This document shows, one piece after another, positions 7,932 to 16,300 of a stretch of 64,000 nt of DNA. Position numbers and translations under genes: made by a program. The notes beneath the pieces were generated by a model. That model worked only from the letters and a program-made list of their open reading frames with translations. It had not been told where the DNA came from and searched no databases. The stretch lies in contig NZ_CP107845.1 in NCBI RefSeq assembly GCF_041431415.1, positions 310,001-374,000 on the forward strand, given 5' to 3'. Every line of letters begins with the position of its first letter. Position 1 is the first letter of the stretch. This stretch comes from Streptomyces sp. NBC_00513. Lineage in GTDB: Bacteria; Actinomycetota; Actinomycetes; Streptomycetales; Streptomycetaceae.

Positions 7932-8776
7932 GGCGGGGGCTCGACGGCGTCCGGGGCGGGGGCGTCGGCCAGGGTGACGAAGGAGTAGGGGGCCCACGGA
8001 CCGGTGACTTCCACGCGCAGGTCCGGGAAGCCTTGGGCGGCGTCGTCGATGGCGGTCCGAAAGTCCTCGGCCTGGTCGTTGGGAATGAGGTAGGCGTCGT
8101 TCAGGACGTTCTCCTCGGGTCCGGTGAGGGCGCCGCGTTGGGGAGCGTGGCGTACGCGCCGGGTGGTGTGGCGGGCGGCGATGGCTTCGATGGCTGCGGC
8201 TGCGTGCTGGGCTTGCTGGTGGACGGCTTCGCGGGCGTGGTGCTGGGTTCGGCGCGCCCGGAGGTAGGCCTTGCCCGGGCCGGCGGTTGGTGTGCGGGGT
8301 TCCGCGGTCGGTGGGGCGAGGTCGGACTCGGTGGGGGCCGCGAGATAGATCTTCACGCCGTATTCGGTGTGATCTCGAAGTTGGTTCATGCTCTCGGTGA
8401 AGGCCGGTCGGCCGAGGGCGAGGGCTTGGCGGGCGCTGTGGTCGTCCTGGTAGACGGTGGCCAGGCGCAGGGGAAGGACGGTGGCGTGTGCGGCCACGGC
8501 CTGGACGATGTCGTGGTGGGTGCGGGCGACGTCTTCGAGCCAGTCGAGGTCTTCGAAGTGGGCTTTGAGGGCGGTCTCGTTGAAGTCGTGTTCGGGCACG
8601 TCGGCGGCCACGAACACCAGCTGCGCCTTCCCGGCGTCCGGGGAGGTCTCCTCGGGTGTGGGAGGCAGGAGTCGCAGGGATGCGTCGGCGATGCCGCGCA
8701 GGGTGGTGAGGGCCTTCGCCAGCGAGGTGGTCGGTTGGGTGACCGCGTAGATGTAGGTGAGATTCGTGGTGTTCAC
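7928..8776 (-). CDS. gvpL: Gas vesicle protein GvpL (GvpL/GvpF family)
   Basis: A 282-aa GvpL/GvpF protein. It begins with the family strand YIYAVTQPTT, contains the conserved VLPLRLATVYQDDHSARQAL segment at about 98-118, and ends with the typical WAPYSFVTL near the C-terminus. GvpF/GvpL proteins help GvpA assemble into the vesicle wall. It overlaps gvpJ (8773-8776) and gvpS (7928-7931) by ATGA, so the three genes are tightly coupled. A loop at about 150-180 rich in Pro and Thr is not conserved in GvpF. Confidence 0.9.
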   Translation of the reverse strand: MNTTNLTYIYAVTQPTTSLAKALTTLRGIADASLRLLPPTPEETSPDAGKAQLVFVAADVPEHDFNETALKAHFEDLDWLEDVARTHHDIVQAVAAHATVLPLRLATVYQDDHSARQALALGRPAFTESMNQLRDHTEYGVKIYLAAPTESDLAPPTAEPRTPTAGPGKAYLRARRTQHHAREAVHQQAQHAAAAIEAIAARHTTRRVRHAPQRGALTGPEENVLNDAYLIPNDQAEDFRTAIDDAAQGFPDLRVEVTGPWAPYSFVTLADAPAPDAVEPPP

Positions 8777-9180
8777 CGTGTGCTCCCCCGTCGGCGGGGC
8801 GGTGGGTCGTCGGGCTCCTCACCATGGGGAATTTCGTCTCCAGGGCCGAGCTGGGCGCGCAGGGCGTCGAGTTCGGTGCGTAGACGGCGGTTCTCCTGTT
8901 CCAGGGGGCTGCCGGTGTGGCGGCTGGACAGGGACGGGTCGTGTTCCCACCAGTCGATGCCCATCTCCTTGGCCTTGTCGACGGAGGCGATCAGGATCCG
9001 GAGTTTGATGGTCAACAGCTCGATGTCGAGCAGGTTGATGCGGATGTCGCCTGCGATGACGATCCCTTTGTCCAGGACCCGTTCAAGGATGTCGGCGAGG
9101 CTGGAGGTGGAGGTCTGCCCGTACGGCATCGGGGCGCGGGAGGCGAAGGATCCGGGTCGGCCGGGCAGTGGTTCGCTCAC
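8773..9180 (-). CDS. gvpJ: Gas vesicle protein GvpJ (GvpA family)
   Basis: A 135-aa GvpA-family protein. The core LADILERVLDKGIVIAGDIR then INLLDIELLTIKLRILIASV lies at about 28-67, followed by DKAKEMGIDWWEHDP, which is typical of GvpJ rather than GvpA. The C-terminus adds a short coiled-coil-like helix (LEQENRRLRTELDALRAQLG) and an acidic/Pro/Arg tail. GvpJ is a minor, essential component thought to act at the vesicle ends. It lies between gvpG and gvpL. Confidence 0.9.
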   Translation of the reverse strand: MSEPLPGRPGSFASRAPMPYGQTSTSSLADILERVLDKGIVIAGDIRINLLDIELLTIKLRILIASVDKAKEMGIDWWEHDPSLSSRHTGSPLEQENRRLRTELDALRAQLGPGDEIPHGEEPDDPPPRRRGSTR

Positions 9181-9230
9181 GGTGATGTTCCCTCCTCGCG
9201 TTCAGTGGTGCTCCCTGCTCGCGTTCGCGT

Positions 9231-9479
9231 TCAGGGGAGACGGTGGCGGAATTCCGAGATCTCCTCCAGGCGGTCGATCAGTTCGTCCTCCTGGCGGTCG
9301 AAGGTCTCCTGGTCGATCTCTCCGCGCAGCAGTTGCTGTTCCAGCTCGGCGAGGCGGCGCCAGATCGGGGCGGGGTCGTAGTACTCCTCCTCGGCCTGGT
9401 CGACGACGCGCTGCGCGACCCAGGTGACAGCGCGTACCGGCGCCACGGGGAGCGTCAGCAGGTAGGTCAGCAGTCCCAT
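9231..9479 (-). CDS. gvpG: Gas vesicle protein GvpG
   Basis: An 82-aa protein: a hydrophobic front (MGLLTYLLTLPVAPVRAVTW) then a helical acidic body (RRLAELEQQLLRGEIDQETF) that matches GvpG. GvpG interacts with GvpF/L in assembly. The start at 9479 is chosen because it gives the family N-terminus; an upstream ATG at 9521 overlaps gvpF and would add a basic leader. It lies 38 bases after gvpF in the operon. Confidence 0.88.
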   Translation of the reverse strand: MGLLTYLLTLPVAPVRAVTWVAQRVVDQAEEEYYDPAPIWRRLAELEQQLLRGEIDQETFDRQEDELIDRLEEISEFRHRLP

Positions 9480-9517
9480 GGGTCTGTCCTCCTTTCCCGC
9501 CCGGGAGCGGTTCGGGG

Positions 9518-10234
9518 TCATACGAAGCTGTAGGGGGGCAGCGGGCCGGAAAAGCGCAGGTCGACGCCGCTGCCGATCTCGCGGGCTATGTTCGCCTCCG
9601 CGGTGCGCAGCTGGTCTTTGTGCTCGTGGGGCACCAGGAGGGAGAGGTTGAGGAAGTCGTTGCCGGAGGACGAGCGGAGGACATGCTCGCGGGCCAGGGG
9701 AATGAGCGCCTCGGTCAAGCCGGCCGCCAGGCTTTCCTGTCGAACCTGGACCTCACGGGCGACCATTTCGCCCAAGGCGAGCGGCAGGCCCGGATCGCGG
9801 TCGCCGCTGCGGATCCGGTCGTTGAGGTCCTTCGCCTGGGGCAGGTCCTGGAGGATCTGTTGCAGCAGTGGCGCCTCGTCTTCCTGCGAGGCCCGAACGT
9901 GGTACTCGGCGCAGCCCTCCAGGCGCTGCAGCGCGGCGAGGTAGGCCTCCGCGTTGGACTGGAGGGCCCCGCTCACCGCGAGGTCGTCGGTGGCGACGTA
10001 GCCGAACTGCAGGGGCAGGACGGTGCCGTCGACCATCAGGCGTTCCAGGACCTCTTGGTGCGCGGCGAGGTCGCGGCGCTTGGGCCGAATCTCCTCGTCG
10101 ATGTCGCTGACCACCGCGCACAGCTGCCCTTGTGCCACCGTGCGTAGCGGGGAGGGCTCGGCGCCGATTCCGTTGACGCCGTCCAGTTGCCGCGGGTGGT
10201 CCTTCGCGGTGATGGAGTACACGTAGAGCGGCAT
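9518..10234 (-). CDS. gvpF: Gas vesicle protein GvpF (GvpL/GvpF family)
   Basis: A 238-aa GvpF. It starts with the family strand MPLYVYSITA, has VVSDIDEEIRPKRRDLAAHQ and VLERLMVDGTVLPLQFGYVA in the first half and ends GPLPPYSFV. GvpF binds GvpA and is thought to stop its premature aggregation. It starts 3 bases after the gvpA stop. The cluster therefore has the usual F/L pair, gvpF here and gvpL at 7928-8776. Confidence 0.92.
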   Translation of the reverse strand: MPLYVYSITAKDHPRQLDGVNGIGAEPSPLRTVAQGQLCAVVSDIDEEIRPKRRDLAAHQEVLERLMVDGTVLPLQFGYVATDDLAVSGALQSNAEAYLAALQRLEGCAEYHVRASQEDEAPLLQQILQDLPQAKDLNDRIRSGDRDPGLPLALGEMVAREVQVRQESLAAGLTEALIPLAREHVLRSSSGNDFLNLSLLVPHEHKDQLRTAEANIAREIGSGVDLRFSGPLPPYSFV

Positions 10235-10237
10235 GGG

Positions 10238-10711
10238 TCACTCCCTCTCCCGCCGTGCCGGGCGCCGGGCGGCGGGCCGGCGCCGCCTGGGTGCTTCTTC
10301 CTCCACCTCGTCATCGTCTTCGTCTTCATCGGAGTCGCGGGATTCGGAGGATTTGCCGGTCAGGGAGTCGGTCACGGCCTCGACGGCGCCGGTGAGCGCT
10401 CCTTTGGACTTCCCGTGGGCCCCGCCTTCCATCATCTTTCCCATGACGTCGGGAAGCTGGGCGGGCGCCTTGCGGCCGGCTTCGAGGTCGAGGCGGTTGC
10501 AGGCTTCCGCGAAACGGAGATAGGTATCGACGCTGGCCACGACGATTCGCACGTCGATCTTGAGGAGTTCGATGCCCACCAAGGACACACGGATGAAGAT
10601 GTCGATGACCAGCCCGCGATCCAGAATGAGTTCCAGGACGTCGTAGAGGCTGCTCGATCCGCCTGCCTGTCCCCGCGCGACGGGGCTGCCGCCTTGCGGC
10701 ACCATGGTCAT
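10238..10711 (-). CDS. gvpA: Gas vesicle structural protein GvpA with long charged tail
   Basis: A 157-aa GvpA. The wall core [20 protein letters not shown] then [20 protein letters not shown] and [14 protein letters not shown] lies at about 22-75. This is followed by an ~80-residue extension that is first neutral, then very acidic (about 125-139), then Arg/Pro-rich to the end. Cyanobacterial GvpA is about 70 aa; extended GvpA is known in Streptomyces. The tail may project from the wall or recruit partners. Its opposite-charge blocks match the tails of the two proteins encoded at 11311-13422. Confidence 0.92.
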   Translation of the reverse strand: MTMVPQGGSPVARGQAGGSSSLYDVLELILDRGLVIDIFIRVSLVGIELLKIDVRIVVASVDTYLRFAEACNRLDLEAGRKAPAQLPDVMGKMMEGGAHGKSKGALTGAVEAVTDSLTGKSSESRDSDEDEDDDEVEEEAPRRRRPAARRPARRERE

Positions 10712-10740
10712 GGCGCCTCCTTCCGTCGGCCGTCCCGTTG

Positions 10741-11115
10741 TCAGGTCGGCCGGTCGATCATGCCGCGGGTGTAGCGGCGCGTGCGTTCGTAGGAGATCAG
10801 CTCGCCCTCTCCGTCCAGCGTGACGCGGTAGCTGGCCATGACGCTGGTGGTGTCGGGGATGCGTTCCAGTTCCACCACCTCCACGTGCGCCTCCCAGCCG
10901 TCCTCGGTCGGCTTCAGTGAGGAGACGGAGTCAGGGGGTCTGCCCAGGAGTTCGGCGAGTTGTTGGGCCGCGGCTCGCATCGCGACCGCCGGCCCGGGCG
11001 CCGCGGAGCGGCGCCGGGGCGGGGTGCGCCTGGGCGTTCTCCTGTCCTGCGCTTCGCCTTCACCGGCGGCGTGCGAGGAGACTCGCCGGGGGCGTGCAGG
11101 TTCCGCTGCGGCCAT
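10741..11115 (-). CDS. gvpO: Gas vesicle protein GvpO, first gene of the operon
   Basis: A 124-aa GvpO: the conserved C-terminal domain includes [20 protein letters not shown], then [40 protein letters not shown] and the ending [10 protein letters not shown]. The first ~40 residues are basic and disordered. GvpO is required for vesicle formation in haloarchaea and is present in actinobacterial clusters. It is the first gene in the minus-strand operon, so the operon promoter should lie in 11116-11310. Confidence 0.88.
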   Translation of the reverse strand: MAAAEPARPRRVSSHAAGEGEAQDRRTPRRTPPRRRSAAPGPAVAMRAAAQQLAELLGRPPDSVSSLKPTEDGWEAHVEVVELERIPDTTSVMASYRVTLDGEGELISYERTRRYTRGMIDRPT

Positions 11116-11163
11116 ATGCCCCTCCCTTGGGGAGAAGGCCTCACAGAAACTAGAATGTCACTA

Positions 11164-11175
11164 TATTGCGCAATA
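11164..11175. promoter_or_regulatory. Palindrome in the gvp upstream region
   Basis: A perfect 12-base palindrome, TATTGCGCAATA, lies about 50 bases upstream of the gvpO start and about 135 bases before the divergent gene at 11311. It sits in a locally AT-rich patch in otherwise GC-rich DNA, as expected for a promoter region. It is a candidate operator for the gas vesicle operon or the divergent pair; no binder can be named. Confidence 0.45.
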
Positions 11176-11310
11176 AGTCCTGTATGGGGCAGACGGATTT
11201 TTCCGCAGAACGCCCGGCAGGACCCGTCTCCCGATGGACAGCCGCAGTACCAAGGCGCCGTCCTCATGCGAGACCAGCAGATCCGTATGCGCCCTGGTAG
11301 GGGATGAATC

Positions 11311-12336
11311 ATGGAGGACACCACCAAGATCGCACTCGCAGCCGCCGTGGCTGGGGGATACGTTCTCGGCCGGACGAAGAAGGGGCGCCTGGCGTTCAGC
11401 CTCGCGACCTATCTCGCCGGCCGGCGGTTCGGGCTCGACCCCGGGCAACTTCTCAAGCAAGGGGCCTCCCAGCTCAAGGAGATGCCCCAGTTCGCGGAAC
11501 TCGGCGAACAACTGCGCGGCGAAGCCCTCGAAGCCGGCCGCCAGGCGCTGACCACCGCGGCCAACCGCAAGCTCGCCGACCTCGCCGGCACCCTGCACGA
11601 ACGCACCCTCGAACTCACCCGAGGCGACACCGACCGCGGCCGGCACGACGACGAGCAGGACGAGGATCAGTACGAGGACGAGGACGAGGAACCGTACGAG
11701 GACGAGGACGAGGAGTACGAAGAGGAGGACGAGGAGGAGGCCCCGGAAAACGAAGAGGAGGAGGACGAGGAGGAAGAACCAGAGGAGTTCGAGGACGAGG
11801 AGGAAGAGGCCGAGGAGGACGAGGAGCCGGAGGAGGACGAGGAGGAGGAGCCTCCCCCGCCGCCGCGACGGACCCGTACCGCGACCCGCGCCCGCACCGG
11901 CAAGCGCGCCGCCCCCGAGCGTGAAGCCCGACGGCGCCCTGCTCCGGCCAAGAAGGCAGCGCCCGCCCGGAAGGCCGCGCCTGCCAAGCGCACGCCGGCC
12001 AAGAAGGCCGCACCGGAAAAGAAGGCCCCCGCCAAGAGGGCACCGGCGAAGAAGGCCGCGCCCGCGAAGAAGGCGGCGGCGAAGAAGAGCGCGGGCGGCA
12101 GGCCCGCCTCGAAGACGGCGCCGGCGAAGAAGAGTGCCGCCTCCCGGACCGGGCCCGCCAAGACGGCCGCGAAGAAGAGCAGCCCTCCGCGCAAGAGGAC
12201 TGCCGCAGGTCAGAGCTCTGCTCGAAAGAGCACCCCGGCGAAGGCCGCCGCGAAGAAGAGCACCGGCCGCAGCAGCCCGGCCCGCAAGACAGCCGCCAAG
12301 AAGACCGCGGCCCGTAAGCCGTCCACGCGGAGGTAG
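11311..12336 (+). CDS. Gas-vesicle-linked protein with acidic block and histone-like Lys/Ala/Pro tail
   Basis: A 341-aa protein divergent from the gas vesicle operon. Residues 1-100 form a small folded N-terminus (IALAAAVAGGYVLGRTKKGR, then YLAGRRFGLDPGQLLKQGAS). Residues ~110-185 are almost entirely Glu/Asp. Residues ~185-341 are Lys/Ala/Pro repeats of PAKKAAP type, like histone H1 tails. Low-complexity proteins of this kind are often mis-annotated as DNA primase. Position next to gvpO and coupling with the next gene (stop 12336, start 12340) suggest a vesicle-associated role; biochemical function is unknown. Confidence 0.7.
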   Translation: MEDTTKIALAAAVAGGYVLGRTKKGRLAFSLATYLAGRRFGLDPGQLLKQGASQLKEMPQFAELGEQLRGEALEAGRQALTTAANRKLADLAGTLHERTLELTRGDTDRGRHDDEQDEDQYEDEDEEPYEDEDEEYEEEDEEEAPENEEEEDEEEEPEEFEDEEEEAEEDEEPEEDEEEEPPPPPRRTRTATRARTGKRAAPEREARRRPAPAKKAAPARKAAPAKRTPAKKAAPEKKAPAKRAPAKKAAPAKKAAAKKSAGGRPASKTAPAKKSAASRTGPAKTAAKKSSPPRKRTAAGQSSARKSTPAKAAAKKSTGRSSPARKTAAKKTAARKPSTRR

Positions 12337-12339
12337 GCC

Positions 12340-13422
12340 ATGGCACCGTCAGACCGCACCGGCTCGTCCAAGCCCTCCGGCTTCGACCAGCTGCTGAACG
12401 AACTCTCCGGTTTCATATCCGCCCAGGCCGACCAGCTTGCCGACAAGGCCACAGACAAACTCTCCGACGTGACCGGCCAGCTACAGGACGTGTCCGACAA
12501 CAAGGGCAGCTTCTCCGACGTCGCCGGCATCGGCGGACGGCTCCTACAAGGTGACTCGCCACTCAAGGCCTTCGCCGGGCAGAAGTTCGGCAATCTCAAG
12601 GACAAGGTCACCGAGGCCTTCGGAGGGGGTAAGGGCAAGGGCCGCAAGAGCGGCGGCGGCAAGCTGATGAACATCGTCGAGGTCCTCGACGTCGGCCTTC
12701 CCTTGCGTACGGTCTACGACCACTGGACGCAGTACGAGGACTTCAGCGGATTCGCCAAGGGTGTCCGGGATGTCTCCCGCGGCGACGACACCTCCAGCGA
12801 CTGGAAGGTCAAGGTCGGTCCGTCCACCCGTTCTTGGAAGGCCACCGTCCAAGAGCAGATCCCAGACGACCGCATCGTGTGGACGTCGGAGGGCGCCAAG
12901 GGCACTACACGCGGCTGCGTCACCTTCCACGAGCTCGCCCCGTCACTGACCCGCATCGTCATCGTCGTCGAGTACTACCCCTCGGGATTCTTCGAGAAGA
13001 CCGGCAACCTGTGGCGCGCCCAGGGCCGCCGTCTGCGCCTGGACCTCAAGAACTTCCTGCGCCACACCATGCTCACCACCGACGAACCGGAAGGCTGGCG
13101 CGGCGAGATCCGAGACGGGGAAGTCGTCCAGACCCACGAAGAAGCCCTCGAAGAGGAACAAGCGGAAGAGGGCGAGGAAGGCGACGGTGACGACGAAGGC
13201 GACGAGGAATACGCCGACGAAGACGAGGAGTACACCGAAGACGAAGAGCAAGGAGAGGAAGGAGAGGAAGGCAGCGAAGGCGACGAGGACGACGAAACGG
13301 AGTACGCGGACGAGGACGAAGACGAACCAGAGGACGAGGAGGAGGCAGAGGACGAAGCGGACGAGGACGAGGAGTACGAGACCTCCCCTCCCCGGCGACG
13401 TCGGGGATCACGCTCCGCGTGA
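12340..13422 (+). CDS. SRPBCC (cyclase/dehydrase-like) protein with acidic tail
   Basis: A 360-aa protein. Residues ~1-105 are a helical, glycine-spotted leader. Residues ~108-245 are an SRPBCC/polyketide-cyclase-like domain: VEVLDVGLPLRTVYDHWTQY, EDFSGFAKGV, DDRIVWTSEGAKGTTRGCVT and NLWRAQGRRLRLDLKNFLRH. The rest is a long Glu/Asp tail ending PPRRRRGSRSA. SRPBCC domains usually bind hydrophobic ligands. It follows the previous gene by 3 bases, so both are one unit beside the gvp cluster, as commonly seen in Streptomyces. Confidence 0.75.
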   Translation: MAPSDRTGSSKPSGFDQLLNELSGFISAQADQLADKATDKLSDVTGQLQDVSDNKGSFSDVAGIGGRLLQGDSPLKAFAGQKFGNLKDKVTEAFGGGKGKGRKSGGGKLMNIVEVLDVGLPLRTVYDHWTQYEDFSGFAKGVRDVSRGDDTSSDWKVKVGPSTRSWKATVQEQIPDDRIVWTSEGAKGTTRGCVTFHELAPSLTRIVIVVEYYPSGFFEKTGNLWRAQGRRLRLDLKNFLRHTMLTTDEPEGWRGEIRDGEVVQTHEEALEEEQAEEGEEGDGDDEGDEEYADEDEEYTEDEEQGEEGEEGSEGDEDDETEYADEDEDEPEDEEEAEDEADEDEEYETSPPRRRRGSRSA

Positions 13423-13441
13423 CTCCCCGCGATCGACACGC

Positions 13442-13473
13442 GTGAGGGCCGGCGGTCATCCGCCGGCCCTCAC
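13442..13473. terminator. Strong bidirectional hairpin terminator
   Basis: A perfect 14-base stem (GTGAGGGCCGGCGG with its complement) closes a 4-base loop TCAT. It sits between the convergent SRPBCC gene (ends 13422) and the CsbD gene (ends 13507), so it can serve both. No U-tract follows, as is common in high-GC bacteria. Confidence 0.8.
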
Positions 13474-13506
13474 CCCCACGACACCTCACACGAGCTCCTC
13501 CGAAAG

Positions 13507-13680
13507 TCAGTGCTTCAGCGTGTCCTTAGCCTTCTGAGCGGTCTGTTTTGCGTCGGCGAGCGCCTGCTCACCCCGCCCCTTCGCTTCCAGACTCTCGTTT
13601 CCCACGGCCTTGCCCGTGGTCTCCTTCACCTTGCCCTTCGTCGTCTTCGCAACGTTCTTGACCTTCTTGCCTGCGCCCAT
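13507..13680 (-). CDS. CsbD family protein
   Basis: A 57-aa CsbD-family protein: MGAGKKVKNVAKTTKGKVKE, then TTGKAVGNESLEAKGRGEQA and a helical tail KQTAQKAKDTLKH. The GK-x-KE-x-xGK-x-xGN spacing is the CsbD signature. These are abundant, soluble general-stress proteins of unknown mechanism, often under sigma-B-type control. The start at 13680 follows GAGAGGA. Its own message ends at the shared hairpin at 13442-13473. Confidence 0.85.
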   Translation of the reverse strand: MGAGKKVKNVAKTTKGKVKETTGKAVGNESLEAKGRGEQALADAKQTAQKAKDTLKH

Positions 13681-13902
13681 TCCTCTCACCTCCACACCAC
13701 GCGGCGCGTGATGTACGAGCCTGCTCGGCCCCTACCCGACCGCGAGAACACATACGCATAACAGATGAATGGCATTTAAAGCGGCCTGAATGCGCAGAAC
13801 GGTGCGGGGCAGGCTTCGGGTGGGCCCAGCCCGACGGCCCGGTCTCCCTCAACGGTGTCCGGACGACCGCAGAGGGTGTTTCGGACGGTGGGAGATGAAC
13901 GC

Positions 13903-14706
13903 GTGGTGCAGATGACGACGGACATCACGGGCGCGCCGTGCTGGCTCAGCCTCATGGCGCGCGACTTGCAAACGGCTCAACAGTTCTACTCAGGCGTGCT
14001 GGGGTGGACCTTTCGGCCCACCGGCCTGGGTCGGGGATTCTCGGTGGCCGTCCTGGACGGAGTACCGGTCGCGGGCATCGGAGCGGTGGCAGCCGACTTC
14101 GCGGTGCCGGTCGCCTGGACCCCGTACTTCGCGGTCGACGACGCGGATGCGGCCGTGGCTCGCATCCGCGAATCCGGCGGCACCGTAGGGATCGGTCCGG
14201 TCACCTTCCCGCCCGGTGGCCGGGCTGCACTCGCGACCGACCACGAGGGCGCGGCCTTCGGCGTGTGGGAAGGGCGCGTCCTGTCCGACTGGCGGGTTGG
14301 CGACGGCGAAACTCCCGCATGGCTGGAACTGCACACCAGGAACGCCTTCGACGCCGCCCTCTTCTACGGCCAGGTGCTCGAATGGGCCGATGAACGGAAC
14401 CCGAACGGCTGCGAGGTCTCCTACGAACAGGATCAGGTAGTACTGCGCCACGAGGGACAGGCGGTGGCCCGCCTGAACAGCGGCCCGGTCGAAAGCGGGT
14501 CACCCAGCCCGCAACTGCGCCCCCGCTGGCGGGTCCACTTCACAGTCCCCGACCTCCGGACCGCCCGAGCGGCGGTCCTTCGGCACGGGGGCAGAATCGT
14601 CACCGACGACCCGGCGCCCGGCAGAGAGCACTCCCTCACGGTACGGGACCCTGAAGGTGGCCTGTTCACTCTCGACCGGCCACCCCTCTACCCTTTGCGC
14701 CCGTGA
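13903..14706 (+). CDS. VOC (glyoxalase/bleomycin-resistance fold) protein, two domains
   Basis: About 267 aa with two tandem VOC domains. The first starts ITGAPCWLSLMARDLQTAQQ, then FYSGVLGWTF, and reaches AALATDHEGAAFGVWEG. The second starts PAWLELHTRNAFDAALFYGQ and ends TVRDPEGGLFTLDRPP. Two-domain VOC proteins of this form are common in Streptomyces; substrates are generally unknown, and this one could be a metal-dependent lyase or a binding protein. The GTG at 13903 follows GGGAG by 8 bases; ATG 13912 is the alternative start. Confidence 0.85.
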   Translation: MVQMTTDITGAPCWLSLMARDLQTAQQFYSGVLGWTFRPTGLGRGFSVAVLDGVPVAGIGAVAADFAVPVAWTPYFAVDDADAAVARIRESGGTVGIGPVTFPPGGRAALATDHEGAAFGVWEGRVLSDWRVGDGETPAWLELHTRNAFDAALFYGQVLEWADERNPNGCEVSYEQDQVVLRHEGQAVARLNSGPVESGSPSPQLRPRWRVHFTVPDLRTARAAVLRHGGRIVTDDPAPGREHSLTVRDPEGGLFTLDRPPLYPLRP

Positions 14707-14741
14707 GACTCAGGATGTCTAGCCTGGTGAACGGCTGATCC

Positions 14742-14779
14742 GAAACGGCTTCCCTCTCGCCCGAGGGCGGAGCCGTTTC
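14742..14779. terminator. Hairpin terminator after the VOC gene
   Basis: GAAACGGCT at 14742-14750 pairs with AGCCGTTTC at 14771-14779. An inner CCCTC/GAGGG pairing shortens the loop. It begins 36 bases after the VOC stop. The remaining sequence to 15267 shows no credible gene; it is GC-rich and probably holds the promoter of the next gene. Confidence 0.65.
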
Positions 14780-15267
14780 CCCTTGCTGCCTAAAACCACA
14801 CTCCCCGTGCCACACAGCAAACCCAGTGCGCCAGCCCCTCAGTCCGCGGGTGGAGCCGGTGGGTCCCCGGGGGGGCTGGAGAACGGCATGCCTGGTTGTG
14901 CACGAGGTGGGCGGCCTGCTGGGAGCTTGTGCGGGGCAAATGAGGGGAAGAGAGCCGCCCATGTCAGTTCGGGATCGGTGCGGGCTATGCCCTTGGCGCC
15001 TCGGGGGTAAGGCGTCCCGGGCACTCGACGGTCGTGTCCGGCCCAGGGCCGGCCTGACAGCCCTGGGTGGAGGCCCGCCGGGCACGGTCGGCAGGTCTAC
15101 CGGCCGCGCGCCCCGTGCTCGATCTCAATCGGATCAGTGACAGTGGGCCAATATGTTGATCGGCCCGCGTGGCGAGACCATATGTTCCCCGCGCGAATGA
15201 ACCATGCCGACTGAGGCGCGTCGAGCTCCTCAAGATCACTTCGTTCGGTTCCATGAGGAGCAAGCGC

Positions 15268-16092
15268 ATGAGTTCTGAGAGAAGGCCGGTCTCGCGTCTC
15301 GGTCCGCTGACCTGTCAGGGCGGCCGACTCGCGGTGGGCGGGGTGGCATCGCTGGCCACGTTGGTCCTCGGCTTCGCCGGGCCCGCGCAGGCGGCCCCCG
15401 AGCCGCCTCGGACGGCCGGAGCGGCGGCACCCCTCGCAGCGTCGGGTGGCGACAAGTGCCACGACGGGCGTGGCAACGACGACGACTACGACTACGACTA
15501 CGACTATGACGAGGATGACGAGGACCGGTCCGGCGTACGGGGCAGCGGCGACCGTCACGACCGAGACTGGTGCAAAGGAGCCACGGGCCCTGCCGGGCCC
15601 CCCGGACCGGCAGGCCCCGCTGGGCCCCCTGGACCCCCCGGACCGGCGGGGGTCAGCGGCTGCGGGAACTCGATCGACTCCATCCTCTCCAACAACACCG
15701 AGGAATTCAGCGTCTTCCTCATCAACGGCGTCACCTACGGGGGGCACCGGGACGACCCGCGGACGGGGAACTACAAGCGCGAGGATCTCACCACCCCCAC
15801 GCAGAACCCGGGCTACCCCGCCCCCTCCACCGTCTGTGATGCCACCGTCTCGTCCCTGGGTCAGGTGACGAACTTCAAAGTGCTGACCACGACGGGCGCC
15901 GTGTACGAGCTGCAGTGCGCCTCCAACGGGACAGTCCTCAACTGCGGCAGCCCCACCGCCCCGAGGAGTTGGCAACTGGTCACCATCCAGCCGGTTGCCA
16001 GCGGACCCTTCGTCAAGGGGGGCGTGACCCCACGGCCGGGCCGGCCGAGTCCGGCGAAGAAGGAACTCGCGCCGAGTTCCCTGCGCCCCTGA
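15268..16092 (+). CDS. Secreted collagen-like protein
   Basis: About 274 aa, starting at ATG 15268 seven bases after GAGGAG. A long signal peptide (to about residue 40, GPAQA-APEP) is followed by a linker, an Asp/Tyr repeat (DDDYDYDYDYDYDEDDEDR type) and then a short collagen-like run of about ten G-x-y triplets (GATGPAGPPGPAGPAGPPGP). A ~130-residue C-terminal domain with three Cys (CGNSIDSI, VCDATVSS, LQCASNG) follows. Collagen-like triplets give triple-helical stalks; the C-terminal part may trimerise or bind. No sortase signal is visible, so it is probably released. Confidence 0.75.
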   Translation: MSSERRPVSRLGPLTCQGGRLAVGGVASLATLVLGFAGPAQAAPEPPRTAGAAAPLAASGGDKCHDGRGNDDDYDYDYDYDEDDEDRSGVRGSGDRHDRDWCKGATGPAGPPGPAGPAGPPGPPGPAGVSGCGNSIDSILSNNTEEFSVFLINGVTYGGHRDDPRTGNYKREDLTTPTQNPGYPAPSTVCDATVSSLGQVTNFKVLTTTGAVYELQCASNGTVLNCGSPTAPRSWQLVTIQPVASGPFVKGGVTPRPGRPSPAKKELAPSSLRP

Positions 16093-16300
16093 CGCAGAGG
16101 GCCATGCTGTTGAGTGCCGTGCCCGGTTCGGCCGGGCACGGCATGCCCGCAAGGTACTTCCGCCCAGCCGGCTCACGTAAGTCGAACCCGACGGCCGAGC
16201 AGGCGCCGCGATGAGCGGTGATCTTTGAATTCAGTTGGTCTACGGGTGACTTGGCGTCCCGACAGCACGCCGCAGTCTGCGGCGGCCAGATGGGTGCGGT

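Noticed and set aside
7904..9427. Long plus-strand open frame across the gas vesicle genes
   Set aside because: It is the antisense of gvpL, gvpJ and gvpG. Its product is Gly/Val/Arg-rich with no family resemblance, while the minus frames match known Gvp proteins.
11615..12346. Minus-strand Ser/Pro/Arg-rich frames opposite the acidic protein gene
   Set aside because: They are complements of Glu/Asp and Lys/Ala codon repeats, hence poly-Ser and poly-Arg artefacts.
12975..13439. Serine-rich minus-strand frame
   Set aside because: It is a complement of the acidic tail of the SRPBCC protein and has no ribosome site.
15480..15515. GACTAC repeat as a possible CRISPR or minisatellite
   Set aside because: It is the Asp/Tyr codon repeat inside the collagen-like gene and has no spacers.
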